Assembly: GCF_000337175.1 (NCBI RefSeq)
Contig: NZ_AOIJ01000058.1
Location: 1,745-65,744 of the forward strand
Reading direction: 5' to 3'
DNA length: 64,000 bases
DNA from: Natrinema gari JCM 14663
GTDB taxonomy: Archaea; Halobacteriota; Halobacteria; Halobacteriales; Natrialbaceae
In this document: piece by piece, positions 27,648 to 34,146 of the stretch
How positions within the stretch are numbered: the first letter of the stretch is position 1
How the letters are laid out: each line of letters opens with the position of its first letter
Notes under the pieces: model-generated
What the model saw: only the letters and a program-made list of their open reading frames with translations
Database searches by the model: none
What the model was told of the DNA's origin: nothing
Translations under genes and position numbers: made by a program

Positions 27648-28098
27648 TCACGTTAGTATCCTGTAATAGTGGCGTGTATTTCTCTATACTGTCCAAATCA
27701 TCCAAGTCGTAAACAGTCTCAACCAATTGTTTCGTTTGAGTATCCTCGAACTCTCGGAGGACCTGCTTCAATATAGCTCGCTCTTCACGAGTTAGAGTTG
27801 AACCCTCGTAATCACTGTTAGCCTCGTAACGGTAGTATGTCCCGTTCGAAGAACGGCCAGATAGCTCCCTAATTTTGTCACCGTCCATTTCCTGCAATGT
27901 ATCTACTATGTCTTCCGAGTACGGGCCGTAGTGATACTTTATATAGTTGAGATTCGATATTTGTCTATCTCGGGCGATATATGACTCTCTATCGGCCAAG
28001 TAGAGAAGTTTCACCAGTTTGGTTCTGGTGAGTGCATTGCCCGAGAAATGACTCACGAGATATTCTATCATGTCGTTGAGTTTAGCCTTCCCGGGCAT
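27619..28098 (-). CDS. Panacea (SocA/DUF4065-like) antitoxin-domain protein
   Basis: A 159-residue protein with the Panacea-domain pattern: ALTRTKLVKLLYLADRESY (about residues 22-40) and NYIKYHYGPYSEDIVDTL (about 50-67). A helical C-terminal part (LTREERAILKQVLREF) follows. Panacea-domain proteins are promiscuous antitoxins paired with many unrelated toxins; SocA, a ClpXP adaptor for toxin destruction, has the same fold. The start is the ATG complementing 28096-28098. It overlaps the 421-residue partner by 29 bases, in the antitoxin-first order usual for such pairs. Confidence 0.82.
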   Translation of the reverse strand: MPGKAKLNDMIEYLVSHFSGNALTRTKLVKLLYLADRESYIARDRQISNLNYIKYHYGPYSEDIVDTLQEMDGDKIRELSGRSSNGTYYRYEANSDYEGSTLTREERAILKQVLREFEDTQTKQLVETVYDLDDLDSIEKYTPLLQDTNVNVEQRAVNS

Positions 28099-28785
28099 AG
28101 TTCTACTATGAAATCCAACCTTCTCCCTGAAATGCTTTGTTGTGTATTGCTACGAACCTACGACCTCGGAATTTTCACGGCGAAGAATAGGGTCCTACCG
28201 ACGAGGGGGTAGTGCGGACTGATGAGGCGGTGGACAGACTCTCCCCCATTCAGGGTTTTTAGAATAACTCTCCGAGCCTTCGCAGGCCTCGGATTCTGTG
28301 GCACCTGATACGCCACGCCCACGTAGCCGAATAGGTGCATGCCAGAGTAAGTCAGGCCGTTGGGATTCACTCGAGCCAAGTCTAACATACCTCGATGGTT
28401 GTTCGAACCCATCCCGAACAGTGCCGACCGAGTAGTGGTTAGGTTCTCGGGGAATTGCGTTGCCTCAAAACCGGTTCCATAGCCGCCGTGTAGAGCCTCA
28501 TACACAGCAGGACAGGTTTGTTTTCGCGTGTCCACTGCAATCCTACTGTGTCAACTCCACGCCGAACGAGCCGACTGACGTTTCTGCCAGACGTTTTTGA
28601 GAGGTATTCCCGTTCAACTCGTCTTCAGTCGTATAGACGAGTACCGATTGCCTCTTTCGGGGGTATCCCTACTCGACAGATTAGCACCTATCCGACCCAC
28701 CCACCTACCCTCGCCAAGCGGATAGGCTTTGGACAGTTCTTCAGTTCTGTCTGGCGTTCATTGCGGGGGAACTGTGAAAGGGAGA

Positions 28786-28920
28786 GTTCAACGACCAGTC
28801 CCCTTCTCACAGGCTCTTGCTCTTACGCTAAATGGGTTTTTCAGGCCCTTAAACCCTCGTCTGACTCCATGTAGATATGGAACTGTACTCAAAGGATGAG
28901 AAGGGGACTGGTCGTTGAAC
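28786..28920. repeat. 24-bp perfect inverted repeat with 87-bp spacer
   Basis: The arms at 28786-28809 and 28897-28920 are exact reverse complements. A further pair, CTAAATGGGTT (inside the spacer) and AACCCATTTAG (starting in the right arm), can form an alternative helix with the right arm. The arrangement resembles either a short MITE with terminal repeats or a replication/recombination site. I found no flanking target duplication. Confidence 0.7.
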
Positions 28921-29472
28921 CCATTTAGACCATAGAATCCAAAGGGAATAATACTGTCGGTAATATTCCGATTGAACAGGCTCATTCGGGCCTGCTGATA
29001 GGGATAATAGCAGAGCGCCGAGGCCGAACCGGTTTGTAACAGGTTGGGGTGTGGGACTCCTACTCGGTCGCTGTGAAATCGACACCGGGGGTGTTTTCAG
29101 AGAACCCACCGGGGCGTTTCCTTGTTCATTCCCTATATCGGGATGTGTAAGGGTCGGTTTGTTTGAAACAGGTCATCGGCTCTGCGAAACGCTTTCAGAG
29201 CGGTGATTTCTATATATATGCGGAAAACCGATTCCTCAATCGCTCTAATATTAGTTTAGAGAGTGTCAGAGAGAGAGGTGTAGAAGGGCGCTACGGGCCT
29301 GTGGGGCCGGTAGCCAGTGGGGCCACCCGGACCCGTAGCCCACCCTGATACACACTCGCTACAGCAGGCACAGGCACCAGCAGAGCGCTGTCAGACGCAA
29401 GGGGTCGGTGGGGGTACCCCGTAGGGCCGGGTGGACTGACGGGAGTGAGAGACAGGGGACCGCCGTGGGATT

Positions 29473-29510
29473 CCCGGTAACTGGCCCCGGTGGGGGCCGG
29501 TACAGCCGGG
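29473..29510. repeat. Strong nested hairpin in G-rich sequence
   Basis: The stem ACTGGCCCC/GGGGCCGGT (29480-29488 with 29493-29501, one wobble) is enclosed by CCCGG/CCGGG (29473-29477 with 29506-29510). A similar G-rich hairpin, GCTACGGG/CCCGTAGC, bounds 29290-29339, and GTGGGGCC occurs twice inside that one. Confidence 0.55.
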
Positions 29511-29888
29511 CGGGGGATGGGAGGTTCGAGCGGTGGCGAAATGTGTGAGCGGTCACGCTCTCTCCTCGAGAGTCCGTTTTCGCGCTGGTTGACCCGACCG
29601 ATTTTCACAGAGCCATGACGCGCTTCAGCGGTCACTGCTGGCCTCGAGCCGGTCGTGAGTGGTAGCCTCTGTGACGGGGGAAGTGGTCAGCGTCGGACTT
29701 CGAGGACAACAGCGGTGGACTGCGCGGCGAGAATGGACTGGTGACGGTCGTGGAGAGGGAAGGATTTCGGGGAAGCGATAGCCATGGCTCTTTTACCCTT
29801 TATTGTGTTCGCTATCGAGATTCTGGCCACCGGTAGTTCTACTTTCACCTTGGTAGTCGAACATTTATTTGGCAGTGAATATTCAGTT

Positions 29889-30284
29889 ATGAACATGGTA
29901 GCAGAAGCTCTTGAGTACGTATCGAACAACTTGGCTTCCGTAATGACCGGCCTGACTATGGCTGTGGTCGGAATCAGTGTCTACGAAGCACGGGATGGAT
30001 TCTTCCTGTTCAACGGTAAATTCCAAGGGAAGTACTCGGCGTTAGTGATATTCTCGGGGACGCTGTTTGGTGCTTCTCTCATCACGCCAAAGGTAAGCGA
30101 TTGGTGGGCGCAGTTACTTCCATATATCCCGCCGGGCCAGTTACTCGGTGTGGGGCTTGTCCTCGGTATGCTCGGGGTCAACAAAGCGGCGGAATGGAAC
30201 TTCTTCGACATTAAATCGCTTCCTGTCTACGGAGTCGGCGTGGTCCTCATAGCGAATCCTGAAGTCTTACACACCGTGGCGTAG
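29889..30284 (+). CDS. Small polytopic membrane protein
   Basis: A 131-residue protein with about four hydrophobic segments (around residues 13-28, 48-62, 80-98 and 113-125). Polar loops such as YEARDGFFLFNGKFQGKY lie between them. There are no charged transport or catalytic motifs and no family is recognised. I prefer the ATG at 29889 because a TATA-like ATTTATTT lies about 20 bases upstream. An in-frame ATG at 29784 would add a further hydrophobic stretch of 35 residues and cannot be excluded. Confidence 0.6.
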   Translation: MNMVAEALEYVSNNLASVMTGLTMAVVGISVYEARDGFFLFNGKFQGKYSALVIFSGTLFGASLITPKVSDWWAQLLPYIPPGQLLGVGLVLGMLGVNKAAEWNFFDIKSLPVYGVGVVLIANPEVLHTVA

Positions 30285-30303
30285 CGTCAGGAGAGTTCAC
30301 CGA

Positions 30304-30714
30304 CTACAGATGCTTGTTCAGGTGGTTTTTCATGAATTCACTTTTCCTTCCTCGGTCAGGGTCTTTTGCTTCTTGACGCCGTTCAACCCGCGCGGTTTCT
30401 GTGTTCTGGGCAAAGCAGTCTACACCAACTACATCGCCAGCGAGACGGCCTTCGTGAATGTCCCGCCGGACTTTGACCTTGACCGAAGGATTGTCGGCAA
30501 TGGGCTGAAATTCCGCTGGTACGTCCCTGATAGTAATATCAACAGGACAGTCCTCGGCTGGATGTTCCAAGAATAGATTTCCGTCCTTGCCGTGGGTGAG
30601 TTCACTCTGGGGAATACAATAGGATTCCCCCACACGAGCAAGACTGAACATCTTCCTCGTGAGTTTCCTTTGTAGCTCGGGATTCGATTTGACTCGTTCC
30701 ATGAGATTGGTCAT
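30304..30714 (-). CDS. Hypothetical protein, 136 aa
   Basis: A mixed-charge protein starting TNLMERVKSNPELQRKLTRKMFSLARVGESY. The middle (LFLEHPAEDCPVDITIRDVP) is beta-rich and the C-terminus is basic (RRQEAKDPDRGRKSEFMKNHLNKH), suggesting nucleic-acid contact. No family is recognised. A perfect palindrome, CCCGATATATCGGG, lies 71-84 bases upstream of its start and may regulate it. Confidence 0.6.
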   Translation of the reverse strand: MTNLMERVKSNPELQRKLTRKMFSLARVGESYCIPQSELTHGKDGNLFLEHPAEDCPVDITIRDVPAEFQPIADNPSVKVKVRRDIHEGRLAGDVVGVDCFAQNTETARVERRQEAKDPDRGRKSEFMKNHLNKHL

Positions 30715-30784
30715 GGTAAAAGAATACCCGCGCTACCAATTAACGATTTCCACGATACCTTGTCACCCTCCGACCAACCCCTTA

Positions 30785-30798
30785 CCCGATATATCGGG
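30785..30798. promoter_or_regulatory. 14-bp perfect palindrome upstream of 30714
   Basis: CCCGATATATCGGG sits between two genes of the same strand, before the start codon of the 136-aa gene. A related half (CCCTATATCGGGA) occurs at about 29139 in the structured tract. The neighbouring double-HTH protein is a candidate binder. Confidence 0.45.
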
Positions 30799-30809
30799 CC
30801 GACTATAGT

Positions 30810-31190
30810 CTACGCCTTCACCTGTTCCGTCTCTCCGAGTTCGTCCAAGCGACCATAGGTCACGTCGTCGGGTTCCTCGTCGGTCAGCCCGTATCGAGCG
30901 AGATGCTTCCGAACGGTTGTCGCGGAACAGTCGAAGTCGTTACGGGCCGCTATCTCGTTCGTTGACAGCCCTTGTTCGACGTACAGTCGGCGTAGGGTAT
31001 CCTCATGTCGCCATGGTCGAAGGACGCCGAGGCGTTCCATGTGGACGGTGACACGACTCTTCGAGACGCCAAACTCGTAAGCGATAGTACGAGGGGACAG
31101 TCCCCGCTCGTGGTAGGCCCACTGAAGGAACTCCCGGTCGCGCCAAGGTTCGGATTCAGGAACGCGCTCATCGGGAAGGCGGAAAGTCAT
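30810..31190 (-). CDS. HTH protein with two homeodomain-like units
   Basis: A 126-residue protein with two consecutive helix-turn-helix units: AYEFGVSKSRVTVHMERLGVL (about residues 37-57) and EIAARNDFDCSATTVRKHLARYGL (about 78-101). Each is preceded by a matching helix (FLQWAYHERGLSPRTI, LRRLYVEQGLSTNEI). Tandem units of this type occur on haloarchaeal plasmids and proviruses and probably recognise a two-part DNA site. It is a likely regulator of the element. The start is the ATG complementing 31188-31190. Confidence 0.8.
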   Translation of the reverse strand: MTFRLPDERVPESEPWRDREFLQWAYHERGLSPRTIAYEFGVSKSRVTVHMERLGVLRPWRHEDTLRRLYVEQGLSTNEIAARNDFDCSATTVRKHLARYGLTDEEPDDVTYGRLDELGETEQVKA

Positions 31191-31261
31191 GTGTCTGAAT
31201 ACGTTATTCGAGCCAGTAACTTTTGGGCAAGCGTTACTACCAGTATCAATGTAGAAGAGAC

Positions 31262-31426
31262 ATGACCGAGACTATCGAAATAGCGGAAGGGTTAGAAGTG
31301 GATGTAACGGATGAACGCGTTCACTTCCGAAAGCGAAGGGATACAGTAAATTTGAACGCAGACGAGTTTGAGGAAGTTGTCGAGGCTTATCTTCGTCAGC
31401 GTCGAAAATCAAGAGAGGAAGAATAG
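31262..31426 (+). CDS. Small hypothetical protein, 54 aa
   Basis: An acidic N-terminus (TETIEIAEGLEVDVTDERVHF) is followed by a helix with a basic end (VVEAYLRQRRKSREEE). The ATG at 31262 is preferred over one 39 bases upstream. The size and layout resemble small element-encoded regulators or antitoxins, but no family is recognised. It is divergent from the double-HTH gene. Confidence 0.6.
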   Translation: MTETIEIAEGLEVDVTDERVHFRKRRDTVNLNADEFEEVVEAYLRQRRKSREEE

Positions 31427-31430
31427 AATC

Positions 31431-31568
31431 TTATAGGTCGCCAATCAGGCGAGCCTGTGCGACCGCGAGGTTCTTTTCTTCGTCTGTCCCCGCACCGGCC
31501 ATGTCGATAATGTCGTCCTCGTCCTCGGGCAGTCGAACCTCGGGGTTTCTGTTCTCTTCGTCACTCAT
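31431..31568 (-). CDS. Small acidic hypothetical protein, 45 aa
   Basis: A very acidic 45-residue frame starting MSDEENRNPEVRLPEDEDD, with a helical C-terminus (EEKNLAVAQARLIGDL). The composition is right for a haloarchaeal protein. It is part of the minus-strand cluster leading away from the integrase. Function unknown. Confidence 0.55.
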   Translation of the reverse strand: MSDEENRNPEVRLPEDEDDIIDMAGAGTDEEKNLAVAQARLIGDL

Positions 31569-31627
31569 ACCCGTACTATCAGCCGCAATACGTGAACTTC
31601 TTTCGCTGGTTGGACGACTGATTACGG

Positions 31628-31849
31628 TCACGGTGGGCGCAGGTCGCGCCAGCGGAAGTCCTCTACGTCCCCATCTTTGAGTTCTACCCTGAACAGCAGT
31701 GAATCCCGCTCGTCACCCGTAGACTGACCGGCGTCGTCTTCGAGAACAGCGACGACCGTCCCGCGAATCCCGTGGTAGCGCTCGTGGTCAGGGTCAGTCT
31801 CGTCGGGAATGTCTACACGAACGCGGTCGCCCTCGGAGAACCGTTGCAT
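31628..31849 (-). CDS. Small SH3/KOW-like beta protein
   Basis: A 73-residue protein, beta-rich throughout: QRFSEGDRVRVDIPD, GIRGTVVAVLEDD, LLFRVELKDGDVEDFRWRDLRPP. The spacing of glycines and strands fits an SH3-like or KOW-type barrel. Such proteins accompany integrase genes on other haloarchaeal elements in my recollection. It lies two genes downstream of the integrase, on the same strand. Confidence 0.6.
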   Translation of the reverse strand: MQRFSEGDRVRVDIPDETDPDHERYHGIRGTVVAVLEDDAGQSTGDERDSLLFRVELKDGDVEDFRWRDLRPP

Positions 31850-31874
31850 ACCGTACAAGAGTGACGGGGGTGAG

Positions 31875-32027
31875 TTAGTCCTGTCTTCTCTCGGTCCACT
31901 CGCACCCACAGGACTCGCAAGTGTAGTGTTCCTTGGTGATGGTCGGCTCGTCCTTCTCGAACATCCATACGTCGCTGTCGTCGCCACAGCGCGGGCAGGT
32001 CGCGTCTACGCGGCGGGCAAGGGGCAT
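31875..32027 (-). CDS. Zinc-ribbon protein, 50 aa
   Basis: A 50-residue protein made of one zinc ribbon: CPRCGDDSDVWMFEKDE and TCESCGCEW supply two CxxC pairs (TFIIS-like spacing). The start is the ATG complementing 32025-32027, eight bases after the integrase stop codon, so it is likely co-transcribed with the integrase. It may be an accessory DNA-binding factor. Confidence 0.7.
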   Translation of the reverse strand: MPLARRVDATCPRCGDDSDVWMFEKDEPTITKEHYTCESCGCEWTERRQD

Positions 32028-32034
32028 AGGTCTA

Positions 32035-33054
32035 TCACACTCCTTCGAGGTAGCCACGACGTTGCTCTACCTTCTGTTCCTCACTCCGCTTGTCGTAGTG
32101 CTTGTCAAGTACGTCGGGTCCTACGTTCATGCGGTCGCTCACCACCTTTTCGGGCACATCCTTCGAGAGATGTTCAGTGATACTGCCACGCCGAATGTCG
32201 TGCGGTGAGACGTTGACCGGACACTTGCTGTAGCCGTTATAGTGCGTCCCCTCACAGGATTCCGGGTCGCGGTTCCGGGGACAGTCCGCACCGTAGTAGC
32301 AGGGCCGAGTAACCTTGTAGACGGTTTCCCGGACATTGCCCCGCGAGAGGCGACCGTACCGGCTCGTGACGAGCGGCTCCCGACCGTAGTCGTCCCGCGT
32401 GTCTGGTCGGTTGTGTTCTATGTAGCCGTCTATTGCACTACAGACGGTCCCGCTCAATGCGACGATTCGCTCGCCTTCTTTTCCGTTCTTGAGCGCGGTG
32501 CCGGTTTCAGGCCGGTGACGGATTTCGAGGGTTTCGCGCTCCGAATCGTAGTCTCCGAGGTCGAGCGAGTGGAACGCTCCGAGACGAATACCCGTATGCC
32601 ACAGGATTTCGAGAATAACGTGGCCTCGGGTGGCGTACTCGTACTGTCGGAGATATTCTAACACAGCCTCGGCTTGCTCGGCTGGCAGAATGCTCTCGGC
32701 CTGTTCGTCCTCCTTCGAGAGCGTGGGCATGATGATTTTCTCGTGTAGCCCCTGCAGTACGGCGTCGATAGACTCACACCAGCGGATGAAGACGCGAAGT
32801 GCGTCGAGGTTCCCTTCCAAGGTGACAGGCTTCAGGTCGCCGTCGTCACGACGCCACGTTCGGAACTCTTGGAGTTTCCGTCCGGTGAGGTCGTTCATGT
32901 TGTCTATGTCGGCTACCTCGTTACACCACCGAATGAAGTGCTTCAGCCGGTAGTGGTAGCCGTCGAGGGTCGATTGAGATACCTCGCGCTTGCGAGCATT
33001 GAGGTACATTTCCTTTGCGCGTTCCGGTGAGATGGGTTGGAGTTCCTGACTCAT
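32035..33054 (-). CDS. Tyrosine recombinase/integrase of the element
   Basis: A 339-residue integrase. The N-terminal SAM-like core-binding domain runs from about residue 10 to 105 (KREVSQSTLDGYHYRLKHF). In the catalytic domain I see the first Arg in WHTGIRLGAFHSLDL (about 159), the HxxR box in SPHDIRRGSIT, and the nucleophile Tyr in LDKHYDKRS near the C-terminus. The gene ends in an acidic RGYLEGV tail. The start is the ATG complementing 33052-33054. The frame stays open upstream through attR itself to an ATG at 33162, giving a spurious tRNA-derived peptide. It would catalyse tRNA-Phe integration and excision. Confidence 0.94.
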   Translation of the reverse strand: MSQELQPISPERAKEMYLNARKREVSQSTLDGYHYRLKHFIRWCNEVADIDNMNDLTGRKLQEFRTWRRDDGDLKPVTLEGNLDALRVFIRWCESIDAVLQGLHEKIIMPTLSKEDEQAESILPAEQAEAVLEYLRQYEYATRGHVILEILWHTGIRLGAFHSLDLGDYDSERETLEIRHRPETGTALKNGKEGERIVALSGTVCSAIDGYIEHNRPDTRDDYGREPLVTSRYGRLSRGNVRETVYKVTRPCYYGADCPRNRDPESCEGTHYNGYSKCPVNVSPHDIRRGSITEHLSKDVPEKVVSDRMNVGPDVLDKHYDKRSEEQKVEQRRGYLEGV

Positions 33055-33128
33055 TTCGACCACCGAAACGCCCCACCTGCGAGGGTGTGAGCCGACCCCG
33101 CTCAAGGCGGTGAAACCGCCGTACGGGA

Positions 33129-33162
33129 GAGCTGTCCCCGGTTCAAATCCGGGAGGCGGCAT
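33129..33162 (+). repeat. attR: second copy of the 34-bp tRNA-Phe 3' end
   Basis: Exact match to 14563-14596. Only the 3' part of the tRNA is present (no anticodon arm), so this is not a functional tRNA gene. It lies 75 bases from the integrase start codon. Confidence 0.93.
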
Positions 33163-33828
33163 GACTGTCTCGGTTTACATGCCGTAACCACGGCCCCCCT
33201 ACCCAGTGGTCTCTCTGCAGTCGTTCGCAAGGGGGTGAGCGCGGGTGCAACTGCTCGAGACCGCGCCCCACGAGTTCGCGGCGCACTTCCTCTTCGACGC
33301 GTACGGTCTCGATCCGTTTCGCGTGCGATCGACGGATTAAGGACTGGGACGGAAGCCAGCGTGCGGAGTTCGAATTCGCAGGCGAGTCATGGGAAGTGAC
33401 GCTCTCCTACCGGAACTCCGGCTTGAGCAACTGTTTTACTTCGCTCTAGCCAAGCCGGACCGTCCTATCGTCGCGGTTCTCGTATTTTGGAAGATTATAG
33501 TGTCCGGGTTGCGTGTATTCCGGACAAGAATCGCCGAGAATCTAGTTCTTTCGGTGGTCCCCAAGGGGGAAATCGGGTCGATTCTGTCCGACTCTCCCCC
33601 GAATTCGCGGACACCATCTCCAACTGGTCCTGGTGAACTTCTACTAATATCGAGTTGTGACACGATCCTATTGGCGGGTAGGCTGGAGTGACAAGTAATT
33701 TGTAGTCTGTCTCTCGGAGCATGAAAAGCTATATTTTTCTCCCTACTGAAGGGGATTATAATGTTCGGAGATTGGATCGATACTGAAGACTGTGCCAGGT
33801 ATATACTGTCTAAGGGGGTGAACTGGAT
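33163..33828. other. Low-information gap after attR
   Basis: No full gene is seen. A GTG-initiated fragment of 31 codons at 33245-33340 (beginning VQLLETAPHEFAAHFLFDAYG) reads like the end of a lost gene. From about 33700 the DNA becomes markedly A/T-rich, leading into the metallo-beta-lactamase cassette. A 23-codon frame at 33761-33832 overlaps the next gene by an ATGA and may be a leader peptide. Confidence 0.5.
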
Positions 33829-34146
33829 ATGAGTAATATTGGGGATCAAGATCACTATATAAAATTCACTAATATCGAGGATGGAATTGCAAGGTTCACC
33901 CTCTACAAGAATAAGAAGGCGATTCGTGGGTTCAACGAGCGCATTGAAAACGTTCCTGACGAGTACGACATAGGAGATTACTTCTCTACGCAAATTAACT
34001 CTGAGGGCCTTGATGAGACCGATTTAAACCTCGAGAATCTCAACTTCGATCCCGAATTAACCAAGAAAAAAAGAAAAGAGAATGAAGAGGTGATCGATGA
34101 GTTCAAACGGTTACAATCATCTGCTGAGAAAGAATTAAAAGAATGA
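33829..34146 (+). CDS. Hypothetical partner of the metallo-beta-lactamase gene
   Basis: A 105-residue protein. The first half is beta-rich (YIKFTNIEDGIARFTLYKNKKAIRGF) and the last 30 residues are a charged helix (KKKRKENEEVIDEFKRLQSSAEKELKE). It has more Lys, Asn and Ile and lower GC than chromosomal neighbours, indicating foreign origin. Its stop overlaps the next start (ATGA), so it is translationally coupled to the ComEC-like gene. Function unknown; perhaps an immunity, adaptor or localisation partner. Confidence 0.65.
   Translation: MSNIGDQDHYIKFTNIEDGIARFTLYKNKKAIRGFNERIENVPDEYDIGDYFSTQINSEGLDETDLNLENLNFDPELTKKKRKENEEVIDEFKRLQSSAEKELKE

Larger units (their letters stand above)
28099..29888. 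other. 1.8-kb tract without a credible gene, rich in stem-loops
   Basis: Open frames here (the longest is 28158-28535 on the minus strand, 125 codons) encode basic, non-acidic proteins unlike the rest of the window. Instead there are strong inverted repeats. At 28276-28296 is an eight-pair hairpin around CCGAGCCT/AGGCCTCGG with one bulge. A stretch near 28407 matches the 5S rRNA loop C core. A 24-bp perfect inverted repeat lies at 28786-28809 and 28897-28920. Hairpins in G-rich sequence occupy 29290-29339 and 29473-29510. TATATATATG at 29211-29220 could start a transcript into the G-rich part. Replication origin, structured RNA locus or decayed sequence are all possible. Confidence 0.6.
14563..33162. 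mobile_element. 18.6-kb integrative element in tRNA-Phe
   Basis: The exact 34-bp att repeats at both ends and a tyrosine integrase next to the right repeat define the element. Cargo from left to right: small hypothetical genes, a lipoprotein and a divergent HTH regulator, a structured RNA-like leader with SWIM and zinc-finger genes, a TATA-binding protein paralogue, a type I restriction-modification operon with a metallopeptidase, a HAD-like protein, a nuclease-like/Panacea pair, a structured non-coding tract, a membrane protein, HTH and zinc-finger genes, and the integrase. No capsid, terminase, conjugation or recognisable replication gene is seen, so it looks like a defence island or integrative element rather than a provirus. 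Confidence 0.92.

Noticed and set aside
28188-28250. CTGATGAG resembling a hammerhead ribozyme core
   Set aside because: No properly placed GAAA and cleavage triplet with the three required helices; a 7-8 base match is expected by chance in a window this size.
28158-28535. 125-codon open frame on the minus strand
   Set aside because: Basic composition, GTG start, no acidic bias, and it overlies strong stem-loops; better explained as structured non-coding DNA.
33054-33162. N-terminal extension of the integrase through attR
   Set aside because: The added 36 residues are translation of the tRNA 3' end and spacer; the internal ATG gives a normal integrase length.
33436-33993. 185-codon minus-strand open frame across the A/T-rich junction
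   Set aside because: Antisense to the coupled small partner gene; Ile/Ser/Arg-rich with no haloarchaeal character.
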